DNA of 64,000 nt from assembly GCA_963514095.1 (NCBI GenBank), contig OY741268.1, positions 6,222,001 to 6,286,000 on the forward strand, read 5' to 3'. The notes beneath the pieces are model-generated. The model saw only the letters and a list, made by a program, of their open reading frames with translations. It was not told the DNA's origin and made no database searches. Shown piece after piece: positions 22,548 through 32,900 of the stretch. The first letter of the stretch is position 1. Every line of letters begins with the position of its first letter. Both the position numbers and the translations under genes were made by a program. Origin of the DNA: Eutrigla gurnardus. Its lineage: Eukaryota; Chordata; Actinopteri; Perciformes; Triglidae.

Positions 22548-22907
22548 TGGGATATTTCCCCGTAAATAGTCTACAGTTCATGAATACTGGTTTCATAGTA
22601 AGGTGTCGGACATACTAATAAATGTCACACAGTGTTGTGACTAAATCTGTTGGTGAAGGGTTTCAGGTGCAGCCAGTGGCTGAGTTTTGGCTAATGCAAT
22701 TAAAAATGTTAAGCCAACCAAGACTGTTATCACAGTAAACAGCTCAGTTATCTCCAACAACATCAAACAAGCCAATTAATCACGAAAATATGTTGATGAA
22801 GTACACGATGCTTCACTTAGATTTTTGCAGGCTGCAGGCATGCTAACGCCAGCTATGGCACTAACTACGGCTGCTTTGGGGGATTTAATGTTCAGACTCT
22901 GATAAAC
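22548..22907. other. No gene seen
   Basis: Spacer between the CACTA-type terminus and the V-SINE head. No frame or repeat recognised. Confidence 0.4.
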
Positions 22908-23096
22908 GGGCTGCACGGTGGTGTTGTGGGTAGCACTGTCTGAGAGGGTCCTTGGTTCGATTCCAAGTTCGGGTTCAGGTTCCTTTTGTGTGGAGTTGCA
23001 TGTTCTCCATGTCAGCATGGGTTCTGTCTGGGTTTTCTGGCTTCCTCCCACAGTCCAAAGACATGCAAGATGGGGATAGGTTCATTGATGACTCTA
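22908..23096 (+). mobile_element. V-SINE, 5' half (split copy)
   Basis: The head GGGCTGCACGGTGG and B-box-like GGTTCGATTCC are followed by the core CACAGTCCAAAGACATGC. The copy runs to ATTGATGACTCTA, where a foreign element begins. The missing tail resumes at 25785 with CTCTAGATGTCCCGTAGGTG. Confidence 0.9.
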
Positions 23097-23804
23097 TGGG
23101 ACCTTCCACACGGAAAAGTTTTTGTGTGTAAACGCAGAAGTCTTGCACGTTTGGGTCGACCGTCCACATGGATCCGGCGTTTTTGGTGCCTGAAAACGCA
23201 CTTTTTTGAAACCAGGTCCCAAGGTGAAAAAGTCAAAAACAGCGCCACTCGGTTTCATGTTTGTGTAGACAGCAAATGCGCTTACAATGATGTCATCGCC
23301 TCACCCCTTGACCCTCTAGCCTGACTTCTTCCCCGCCGACGTCTTAAAGGGATAGTTCGGAATTTTGGACATAAGACCTATTTTCCAACTCAGCCGGTGT
23401 GTTTGAGACGTCTGGAGACGTTTTCAAGACATTTCATTCAGTTCTTCTAGTTGCCGTGTTCGCTTGTGCTATGGCTAGCGCAAGTCAATCGTTCTAGTTA
23501 GCATGGCATTAAAAACACTCATACCGATTCCACAGTGCACCCAAGGCAAATCAATTGTAACGGCAGACTATCGATGTACATATCTGTGTTGATAGAATGT
23601 TTGAAATAAAACAAACCTTGCATTTTTAAGGATTTATGTCTCAGCAGCAGCAGCAGCGTGTCATACTTCCTAGTAGGCTATGGCAGTGGCGGACTGATAT
23701 CACCTAGCACTTATAAGTTACCGGTTCTATAATAGTTTGTTTACCTGCTGTCATTGCTACAGACGCAGAGTAGCCTGCAGTGCTAGTTTTTCAATCTCAC
23801 AGAA

Positions 23805-24022
23805 ATGACCACTTTTGGAGAATATACTGAAACTTTTGAAGACTCTGATGAGGAGTTTTTTTCCACCCAAACCCAACCATACCTGTACGAGCCTGAATAT
23901 ACAGGAAGAATTGCGCGAGAGGGATGCTCAAAGGGCAGAACGTGAACGAGCGTCTGTGGAGACCGAGATAGCCCCCGCTGGAGCCGAGAACCGGGACCGA
24001 ACAAACGGAGACTGGTGGTGCC
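23805..24022 (+). pseudogene. P2X7 C-terminal-domain-like exon, broken
   Basis: After ATG the frame reads FGEYTETFEDSDEEFF, then PYLYEPEYT. The downstream part in another frame reads LRERDAQRAERERA and ends NRDRTNGDWWCQ. This acidic-to-charged-to-WWC order resembles the proteins in fish genomes annotated as similar to the cysteine-rich cytoplasmic domain of P2X7 receptors; that comparison is from memory. Relative to the same exon in K2 this copy lacks two bases near 23916, which breaks the frame. Translation after GDWWCQ runs into the tandem array, so the cysteine-rich remainder was probably in a lost downstream exon. Confidence 0.6.
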
Positions 24023-24640
24023 AGGAGGGAATCCCCCGCAACACTTCCGAGGGTTTACGGTTCTCCGGACGGAGCAGAGGTTCGGGTTTGCGGTGCGTAA
24101 TTGTGGGTTGGCATGGCCGTGGGCTGCCCGTTTTTTTGCGTGAGGTTCAAGCGCTTTTCACCCAGGTCTGAGGGCATGAGGCCCGACAATTCGGCCTGGT
24201 TCGATTGCCTATTTACGGGCAGTATTTCGGGCGGTGCGTCTTAGAGTTTTGAGTCCGACGGAGAGTCCGCATGTGTGGATTCGCGTGGCCGTGTGCTGCC
24301 CGGTGTTTGTGTGAGGTCCAAGCGCTTTTCGACAGCCTTGGGGGCATAAGGGCCGACAATTCGGCGGTGTTCAGGTGTGCATTTACCAGAGGGATTCCCC
24401 GCAACACCTCCGAGGGTTTACGGTTCTCCGGACGGAGCAGAGGTTCGGGTTTGCGGTGCGTAATTGTGGGTTCACGGGGCCGTGTGCTGCCCGGTGTTTG
24501 AGTGAGCTCCGAGGGCTTTTCAGACAGCCTTGGGGGCTAAAGGGCCGACAAATCGGCGATGTTCAGGTGTGTATTTACTGGCTGGATTCCGAGCAGCGTG
24601 TCTTAGAGTTTTGAGTCTGACGGAGCAAAGTAAAATTCCG
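24023..24640. repeat. GC-rich tandem array inside K1
   Basis: Units of roughly 180 bp, with a higher-order repeat of about 365 bp, share CGAGGGTTTACGGTTCTCCG, GTGCGTAATTGTGGGTT, CGTGTGCTGCCCGG, GGGCCGACAATTCGG and CTTAGAGTTTTGAGTC. Related units fill 46780-48030 in K2. Confidence 0.85.
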
Positions 24641-25784
24641 CTGCTGCTGAGAAACTAGTCCCTCAAAAAATGGATGATTCATGCGATGCAAGGTTAGTTT
24701 TGTTTCAAATATTATTCTATCAACACAGATATGTACATCAACAGTCTAGTGTTTTAATTGATTTGCCTCGGGTGCACTGTGGAGTGGGCAAGACTGTTTT
24801 TAATGCCCTGCTAACTAGAACCATTGACTTGCACTAGCAATAGCAAAAGTGAACTCGGCAACTAGAAGAACTGAATGAAATGTCTTGAAAACGTCTCCAG
24901 ACGTCTCGAACACACCGGCTGAGTTGGAAAATAGGTCTTATGTCCAAAATTCTGAACTATCCCTTTAAACAACAACAATGTCGGCCTACATGCTTATGAT
25001 CGTACTGCAGCAGATATTCTGCTCCTCTGTCGACGGCGTATTCGTGCCACTGTATGAAAAAAAACGGGGCCAAAGAGGGGGCAATATTCCTAGAAAAAAA
25101 ACTTCCCATGAATGTACACATTTCTGGTTTTTAATTAATACATCACAACGCTTGACAACGCCTCGTTAAGGTCCTTAGGATGACGGCTGTTGTGGTTATT
25201 GTTGGTTTTATTTATATGAGGCCAAATTGTCATCTTATGGGTGTTTATTCATCGGGTGGTTGGGCTAAGATAGTAGCCATAGCTTTCACTTGTAACAGCA
25301 AACATCCGGTCAAGCAACGCATTCACTTCTTCTACGACCACTATAATAAAGAGCAAATTTGCCACCTCTAAAACTAGCAAATCTGCAACCTTATAAAGTA
25401 GCAAAACTGCTACTTTATAAATTTATTTATAAATAAACTTTATAATTTCTCTGACTATTGCGCAACTTTCTTGACTCTATTTTATTTTGTTTTTTACTAC
25501 AGTGGCCCTACTATGCCGTCATACCTCTGCCACTACACTGAGCTAAAAATGATTACGGACAACTTGTATAGAGTGTGCAAGCTTTATGTACATGCTGTGT
25601 CTTTTCTGCGCTCCTCCGTTTTTGGTGTATTTTTGGAGCAGAAACAGTGCCACATAAGGGCCTGGAATATTTACTACAGCGTGCTGAGTCATTTACAATG
25701 GATTTGTGTAACACAGATTTTCTTGAAATGAAATGCTGATGGAAAAATGGAGGATAAAAGAACGTTTTGGTATCTGTGAATGGC

Positions 25785-25919
25785 CTCTAGATGTCCCGTA
25801 GGTGTGAATGTGAGTATGAAAAGTTGTCTGTCTCTACATGTCAGCCCTGTATTAAACTGGTTACCTGTCTGTCTCTACATGTCAGCCCTGTGATAGACTG
25901 GTTACCTGTCTGTCTCTGT
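25785..25919 (+). mobile_element. V-SINE, 3' part of the split copy
   Basis: It resumes the SINE at CTCTAGATGTCCCGTAGGTG and TGTCTGTCTCTACATGTC. A 42-bp segment ending in ACTGGTTACC is duplicated in tandem (about 25828-25918). It is cut by a GGGCCC element at 25920. Confidence 0.85.
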
Positions 25920-26609
25920 GGGCCCTAGTTTCGTAGACCAGGCGCAGTCGGGGCGCAGCGCACCTGCACCACGCCGACGGGGTGTGTCCGCCTGGACTTT
26001 GCAAGTTTCGTGCACGGTGCAGTCTGGCGCAGGCACGCCTCCTGTCACTCCTCACTGCATGAAAAGTGGGATTTTCGTCAGTTAGCGGCCCTGTAAATTG
26101 CCGTGGAAGTTCAGGTTTACGACTGCACACGGCAATTTGCAGGAAACACCGAAAACTGACGTAAATTGCCGGGAATTGACGTGGGCCTTGCTTGGCAGTT
26201 GTCCCCCCATGACCCCCCTCCCCGTAATCCTAGGGGAGGCTTTAACATGTAAATGACAATGCTGTGAGCTATACAAATGCAAATCAGGGTAGCAGGGGGA
26301 GTTTTCCCCAGGTGACATTTTTCTGAAAGGTGTTAACTTCATTTCATCTTCATTCAAAGATATAACTTAATTTAATCTTCATTCAAAGATACACAAAACA
26401 ATTTGCTTCAACAATTACTTTTAATCAGGCTTTGCCACAAAGGTAAAATGTACATTCATGTACATTCATGCAAACAACATCACAGTCTCCTAGAGCTCAA
26501 CCACTGTGCATAGTGGCATGACTACAGTGACCCTTTCTTTGGTCTTGGTTAAATGCACAGTGGATGTGTTAACCACACATATCCCAGCAATGCGCTCAAC
26601 AGGCAGAAA

Positions 26610-27746
26610 TTATGCTGGGTATGACGTGTCTGTTCCCTGCAAGCTCCAAACTTCTATTGGCTTTCCATAAAAATGTCTGTCCGGATGGGGATGAAGCCAG
26701 GAAACTTGCGCAATAACATGTTTAAATGCAGTACCTTTTGACACAACATTAACAACTTTAAACTGCTTTATAATGGCTGGTCGTAGTTCTGCTAGAGGGT
26801 CAAGGATGGGTTCCTCAAAACTATTAGTGTTTCCACACCACTTAGCATATACATATGCTGACCTTTCTGCTCTAGACCCATCAATTGAGTAAGTTACATT
26901 CAGATATGTTACCCGTTTGCATGTCATGGCAAAACAGTCAACGTCAGTGACACAAGGGTACATTTGATGATACATTGTCAACATTGCATGTCTGTCAGGC
27001 TCATCCAAGATTGTCTGGTGGAATGGAGACAAAGGCACCACTGTACAGTTTTCTAAGAGAAGTCTTTCTGCTGACACCAACACACTGTGCTTCACATAAA
27101 GCATATCAGCTGTGTCATTGCATGACAAAGTCCCAACCATTTGTCTTCCTAAAATACTGGCAAATTCAGCACCATATTCACATGTCCATGGCATATGAAG
27201 CTGTTGGCTCTGCTGAAACTGCCTCATAATCTGGACTTCAATTGCCCTATTGTTGTTATTAAACTTTCCCAGTATTCCATTAAAACGCTCAAATGAAAAA
27301 CACCAAAAAGAATAAACAGGTCCGTAATCCAACATGCACTCTTTCAAATGAAGATGCAGATGCATGTTGGGGGTGCAGTGCAATGGGCCAAACAGTTCGA
27401 CAAATTTTGAGATAAATGTCTGCAGGTATCCATCTGCTAGTTCTAGTCTATTGATAGATATGACTCTGGAGCAGAGTATGATACAAGCCTGCACAAAGTC
27501 AAACCACATGTCATAGTGTCTGTTGTTGATAAGCCCCTTCAGACAAAACAGTGAGTAAATGGTTGTCCAGTTTTTCCACTGATCTGCTGTAAATCCTGTA
27601 AATCCAGATGAAATCCGTCTGTTTATATCATAGATCTCGTCTCGCGAGTTCTTCCGTGTAACAATGACCTCGCATGTGATTGGACGAGCACGTACGAGGT
27701 CACTGGGACCTCGTCCAATCACGTGCGAGGTCGGCATCTTGTCCAA
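26610..27746 (-). CDS. CACTA transposase, C-terminal part (DUF4218-like)
   Basis: This 378-codon frame ends at 26610. Residues about 110-163 (KFVELFGPLHC...NMHLHLHLKE...GPVYSFWCFSFERFNGILGKFN) match the DUF4218 region found after the catalytic domain in EnSpm/CACTA transposases. The upstream catalytic domain (Transposase_21 type, with the D-D-E residues) is absent. The first 30 or so codons run through the repeated TCCAATCACGTG motifs, so the apparent start is an accident of a deletion that joined promoter-side DNA to the gene's 3' part. The frame is open, but the protein could not catalyse transposition alone. Confidence 0.8.
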   Translation of the reverse strand: MDKMPTSHVIGRGPSDLVRARPITCEVIVTRKNSRDEIYDINRRISSGFTGFTADQWKNWTTIYSLFCLKGLINNRHYDMWFDFVQACIILCSRVISINRLELADGYLQTFISKFVELFGPLHCTPNMHLHLHLKECMLDYGPVYSFWCFSFERFNGILGKFNNNNRAIEVQIMRQFQQSQQLHMPWTCEYGAEFASILGRQMVGTLSCNDTADMLYVKHSVLVSAERLLLENCTVVPLSPFHQTILDEPDRHAMLTMYHQMYPCVTDVDCFAMTCKRVTYLNVTYSIDGSRAERSAYVYAKWCGNTNSFEEPILDPLAELRPAIIKQFKVVNVVSKGTAFKHVIAQVSWLHPHPDRHFYGKPIEVWSLQGTDTSYPA

Positions 27747-27760
27747 TCACGTGCGAGGTC
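27666..27760. promoter_or_regulatory. Repeated CCAAT/E-box motifs between divergent CACTA genes
   Basis: The 19-mer TCCAATCACGTGCGAGGTC occurs at 27714-27732 and 27742-27760, and inverted with one change at 27666-27684. A half-copy around 27690-27711 forms a palindrome. It combines a CCAAT box with a CACGTG E-box about 90 bp upstream of the plus-strand start codon. It may be a promoter or a binding site for an element protein. Confidence 0.6.
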
Positions 27761-27848
27761 ATGGGCAAGACGGGCATGTTTTTATACCTGTACTCAGAAC
27801 TTTCACTCCATTTTCTGTGTTTTAACTGCGTTGGTTTCGTGATCTATA

Positions 27849-29144
27849 ATGGTTGGATGGCGTCTCGCATTCAGCTCCCCTTCAACTCCTCTGCATGGAC
27901 GCGATCAACCACTTTCAGCCAGTCCGCAGACCGGCGAGAAGAAACTGCTGAATGCTATCAGTGGCCTGTCTCGTCAGCTCGCTGTGCTTGCTGCCGATGT
28001 GAATGAGCAGTTTGCCGCACTAAACTCCAGGTTGGCTGCTTTGGAGACGAAACAGTGTGTGGAAGAGACTAACGTTAACTCGAAGAAGAGAAGACGGGTG
28101 AACAATCCCAAGATTGTGGTAAGAATATGTTCGGTGACTGCTAGCTAAGCTAAAATTAGCAAAGCAAGCCCAAGCTAAAAGTAGCTTAAAAGCTAATAGT
28201 CCAAGCTAAAAGTAGCATAGTAGCCTTGTAAAAGAACAAGAGAGAGGAACCAGTGTAACGTTAAGTTGCTTTGTTAAGTGTATGTTGTTGGTCTTTTACA
28301 GGAAGCAGTACGCCGTCTTCACAACTCGGAGACGAATTGTAGGCGCTACGAACCGGAGCAAGGGTAAGATTTAAAGAATATGCTTTCATTCTGCTGTATA
28401 AGGAAATAGATGCGTTAACAGTAGATACCGATCTTAACTGTTCATTTTGTTTTCACAGACGAACCTCGCCTCATAACGAAGCTGTGACCGCTTACTTGCT
28501 CGGAGCTTTGTCCGCAAGTCCGGATTTCTATGACGCTGATAGTGACGCCATTGTGTGTAAGTAACTTTTACTGTTTTCTTCTTCCTTGTTTTAATTTTAC
28601 TGTAACTTAAGTTTTCTTATTCATACCACTCATTTAATTGTTTTCCAGCTGCCTGTAAGACGTACTATGAAACGGTACGCAGGAGCTTCAGACACACACA
28701 GCCTGATCTCGCATCGCAGGCGGAAGCTGTGAAGACGTCAGCTCGGAGTCGTTCCAGGAGAAAGAGGGTAAGACTTATTAGATTTATTAGATCCATTTTT
28801 GGTCAATGTGACCAAACCTACCTAAACCTATTTTTCAGGTGCATTAATAGATGTGTTGTGTCCATGCGCAGTGCATCGCGCAGTACTGATTGTCTTTATT
28901 GATTGTTTTACAGCTGCTGGAAGCGAGACGGAGTGTGCTTGCTGGCGATGAGGTGGACCGTTGGAAGTGCGCCACCACAGAGATGATGTCTGATGAGGAG
29001 GACGGCGTCGTTGGCGGGGTGTCTGGATGGATTGTGCGACCTCCATCCTCTCGTAGCCAGGAGCTCACCGAGCTCTGTGCGACTCTACAGTCGCGATTAG
29101 AGAAGAATCCCAAGTACAGGGCCACGCACAGCAGGCGGCTGTAA
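27849..29144 (+). CDS. CACTA second gene, five exons, C14orf93-like
   Basis: Exons 27849-28118, 28302-28363, 28459-28556, 28649-28767 and 28914-29144 join in frame to 259 codons plus stop. All four introns are GT-AG and short. AATAAA follows at 29228-29233. Seen: a heptad-like segment near residues 30-67 (LLNAISGLSRQLAVLAADV, then LNSRLAALET), a basic KKRRR, an RSRSRRKR-type basic patch at the exon 4 end, and a C-terminal ERWK-like stretch with EMMSDEEDG, GWIVRPP and LTELCATL. The last three resemble the C-terminus of vertebrate C14orf93 (MSDEED, VARPP, LTELC), from memory. CACTA elements commonly encode a second DNA-binding protein, so a TnpA-like role is inferred. There are no stops or frameshifts, so this is an unusually intact gene beside a gutted transposase. 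Confidence 0.78.
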
Positions 29145-29227
29145 AATTGACCAAATTCGGACAGAATGTCGACAGGTTAATTTGTTTGTTGTGTGGGCAA
29201 ATTTGTACAGTTGTGTGTTGTGTTGTC

Positions 29228-29233
29228 AATAAA
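29228..29233 (+). promoter_or_regulatory. Polyadenylation signal of the CACTA second gene
   Basis: AATAAA lies 84 bp after the stop codon, followed by a GT/T-rich stretch. Confidence 0.7.
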
Positions 29234-29271
29234 GCTCTTTCTTTGAATACTTCCTCCTGGCAATTTTTTCT

Positions 29272-29284
29272 TATATATATATAA

Positions 29285-29340
<56 letters not shown>

Positions 29341-29354
29341 GTATATATATATAC
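29272..29354. repeat. (AT)n microsatellite
   Basis: About 40 TA units with ATAC/ATGT interruptions, inside the CACTA element. Confidence 0.95.
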
Positions 29355-29979
29355 AGTGATAGATCTGCTAACCAATCACTAGTGATTATTCTTGTTTAAA
29401 AGACCCAGTGTGACCAATAGTAACACATCTGCCAACGGGGGTGGGGTTTACATTTATAACGACTCATCAGGTTGACCAATAGTGACAGATCTGCCAACGT
29501 GGGTTGGCTCTACATTTATAATGACCAGATCTGCCAACCAATCACGAGCGATTATACTTGTTTAAAACTAGTGGTTTCATCCAATCCTGAGTGAGGATAT
29601 TCAAGCCATCTCTGGCCAGGCGCGGTTTCGCTGCTATTCATATGCTAATTAGAGCCTTCGCTGTGGTTCGTTTTCGACAATTTTCGGCACAGACGAACGC
29701 GGCGTTCGCAGCCTGTAAACTCCCGAAAATTAGGGAGATTTCCGGGCGTTTACAGGGACGAAAATCCGACTTTTCATGCAGTGCCTACCCCCGCAAGTAA
29801 CAAAGAGGGAGGAGAGCAGATCGGAGTGGGAGACAAGGAGGAGACAAGGCGTGGAGTGGGATTAACACAGTTGATTCAGATCTTCACCAATCAAATGAGC
29901 TCCTCTCCTCCCCTTTATTGCGCCAGGCGAGGTGCAGTGCAAGTTTCGTCACTTGACAACCCAATGACAGAAGCAGCGG

Positions 29980-32900
29980 CGCTACACCGGGGCTAGGGGG
30001 TGCTATAGCCCCGTCAAAAATGTGTGTAGCCCCAGTTAAGCCCCTCAAGCATTTTAATTTATATTTTAAAATATATATATATTTTTTTAAAATATATATA
30101 TTTATATATATATATATTTTTTTTTTTCAGTTAAAAACTGTAAAAATTAGCCATTCTGATCCAATCCAATCCCTGCTTGCGTGTTTGTGCTGCGCCTGTA
30201 CCCCCATTGATTGGTGTACCCCAATAACCTGTGTGTGTGTGTGAGGGGACAGGAGGTGAGAGGAGGGGCGAGGGGAGTCTTTTGTTGAAACTGGCGCGTT
30301 AGGCTGAGGCTAGCTAGCTTACAGTCCGTTTCAATGGATCGTTTTGTCATAAAGAAAAAAAGAGTGCAGGTAGAAAATGAAGATCAAGACCCAGTCTCCC
30401 AGAGTGACAAAGAAGAAGAGGGAGATTCGAAAAATGAATCTGAGAGAGAAACTCGCGAGCCAGGACCTGAAAGAGCACCAGAGCAGTCCATCGCTGCTAG
30501 CTGCTCTACAGCACCCGTTAGCTACGCTGCTGACACAGACACCGCTCCCTCGGATTTAAGCTGGTCACCTGTTGATGAACCGAGGCGGCCTCTTCTACGC
30601 CGTTATCCGGCCACGAAAGTTGGACAGCAGGATCGCTACTTCAATCGTAGATGGTATGAGGATTACAAATGGCTGGAATATTCTATTTCAAAGGACCGTG
30701 TTTTCTGCTTTGCATGCCGCCACTTTCAACGTCCAGGAAACCATGGAGAGAAGGCGGCATTTACGGACAATGGCTACCAGAACTGGAAAAAGGCGACAAG
30801 TTCATTCAAGACACACAATGCTAGTGTGGAGCATAAATATGCTATGGCAGCGTGGAATGAGTGGACTATTCAGAAAGAGTCTGGCTCAACGATATGTAAT
30901 GCTCTGAGTGATGGACATGCAAAAATAGTCAGAGAGAACAGAGAGTATATGAGAGCAGTTGTGGAGTCATTGCGTTTCACTGCATACCAGGGACTTTCAC
31001 AGAGAGGAGACACAGAGAATGACACGGCTGTCAACCAGGGAAACTTCCTTGAACTTTTACAGATTATAGGCAAATTTGACAAAACAGTTGCACAGAAAAT
31101 ATCAGATAATCCAAGAAATGCGAAGTACACGCATCATGATATACAGAATGAAATACTGGACATTATGGCAAATATGATTAGGAATCAGATAAGTGGTGAA
31201 ATACAAGATGCTGAAATGTTTGCTTTGATGGTAGATGAGAGTAAGGACCTGAGTAAAACGGAACAAGTGTCTGTCGTGGTGCGCAACGTGAAAAACGATA
31301 AAGTTGTGGAAGAATTTCTCCATTTCACGCCAGCTGACGGATTAGATGCAGAGTCATCGCTACGATCAAAGACACTCTCAGTAAATGTAACATTGATCAC
31401 ACTGCCTGTATTGCTCAGTGTTACGACGGCGCTGCAGTAATGTCCGGTGTTCACAACGGGGTCCAAGAGAAGCTCAGAGAAGAGGTCCCTCAGGCAATCT
31501 ACATTCATTGCCATGCACACCGCCTCAATCTTGTTTTGGTGGACTGTGTCAGAAACGTGAAGCCAGCGGGGGATTTTTTTGTTATTGTGCACGACATGTA
31601 CAAGTTTTTCTCAGGCTCATTTGTCCATGCCCATTTCGTTAAGAAGCAAAGGGAACTTGAGCCTTCTCGGCAGCCCATTGAACTTAAGAAACTGTCTGAT
31701 ACGCGCTGGTCCTGCCAGTACTACTCGCTGTGGGCAGTGCAAAAAACCCTTCCCGCCATCATTGCAACCTTAAATGACATTAAAGCGCAACCAAATCCGC
31801 GCAGATCCACTGATGCACGGTCACTACTCTCACTCATTGATGCTGAATTCATCCTCCACCTTATTCTGTTTGAGGATCTTTTTCGTACAGCAAAGTTCCT
31901 GTCTGACACTCTACAGTCCCCCGATCTTTTGCTGGAGACTGCCACCGACCTCGCGCACACGGTCATCACGGGCCTAAAAGAAAAGCGCACAGAGGACTCT
32001 TGGAGAGCCATATGGAGCAAGGCAGAGGCCCTGTGCGCCAAAGTCGGTGTCGCAAAACCACCTCAGCTCCCACAAGAGAAGAGACAATCCCAAAAAAGCC
32101 TCACCATCTGCAGGATTACGTAGTTGAAGCTCCAATTCAAACAGAACATCCATCCATGTCCTCTCCGGATGAACTCCGAACATCCTCATTCTACCCTGTC
32201 ATTGACCGACTAGTGAATGAAATGACACGGCGGTTTTCAACAGAAGCAGGTGCAGTTCTCAAGGGCACGTCAGCCCTCAACCCCAAAAATGCCACATTCC
32301 TTGAAAAGGAGAGCCTTGAGCCCATGGCGCAGTTGTATGGGATCAAAAAGGACGACCTGCTGGCCGAGGTGCACCAAATGCGCCGGCTCTTGGAAAGAAA
32401 AAAAGAACACGGTGAAACAGTCAGCAGCACAGTGGAATTTCTGTCCATGCTTAAACCTTACCAAGACTCATTTGAGGACATCTATAAACTTTTGCGCATA
32501 TCTGTTACACTGCCTGTAACCTCCGCTTCATGTGAGCGCAGTTTTTCCTGCATGCGGCGCGTAAAAACCTACCTGAGAAACAGAATGGCAAACCCTCGAC
32601 TCAGCAACCTCGCCTGCCTGTCCATACACGCAGAAAGAACCAAGGCCCTGGATGTCCAGAAGATTATAGACTCATTTGGACTTAACCACAACAATAGACG
32701 CATCGTCCTCCTGTAAAACAACTCTGGTGAGTGTTTTCCTGACGTTGCGATCATAAACTGTGTTGTGATACATTTGATGTGAGAATGTGACATTTAATCC
32801 GTTACACTGTAACGAATGCACAGCAGGATGTGGTATGTATTTTTGTTTACCACCAATATTGTGATGAGCCAGTTCATTTTACGCTGTTTTTTACGTGTGT

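Larger units (their letters stand above)
23348..24964 (+). mobile_element. TTAA element K1, Kolobok-like, carrying a P2X7-like exon
   Basis: The ends AGGGATAGTTC... and ...GAACTATCCCT are part of inverted repeats of about 100 bp or more (through ATAAGACCTATTTTCCAA and CGTCTGGAGACG). TTAA flanks both sides (23344-23347, 24965-24968). No transposase is present. Inside are an exon-like frame (23805-24022) and a tandem array (24023-24640). Its relative K2 lies inverted at 46442-50287. Confidence 0.88.
23097..25784. mobile_element. Probable non-autonomous hAT splitting a V-SINE
   Basis: The left part starts GGGACCTTCCACACGG and contains paired 'CCACATGGATCCGGCGTTTT' and GATGTCATCGCC motifs typical of a fish non-autonomous hAT group. 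The right edge reads GTGAATGGCC, a weak inverse of the left edge. Short CTCTA duplications lie at 23092-23096 and 25785-25789, less than the usual 8 bp and perhaps diverged. It carries the TTAA element K1. The 24969-25784 part has no gene. Confidence 0.55.
26053..29783. mobile_element. CACTA (EnSpm) element with 3-bp TSD
   Basis: The terminus CACTGCATGAAAAGT is repeated inverted at the right end. The inverted similarity continues through GGATTTTCGTC and CCTGTAAA. CCT lies at 26050-26052 and 29784-29786. CACTG ends plus a 3-bp TSD identify the superfamily. It carries a 3' piece of a transposase gene on the minus strand and a complete spliced gene on the plus strand, divergently arranged. An (AT)n run lies at 29272-29354. 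Confidence 0.93.

Noticed and set aside
24023..24640. CRISPR-like or coding array
   Set aside because: Repeats are long, GC-rich, directly tandem and diverged, without unique spacers, and lie inside a eukaryotic transposon.
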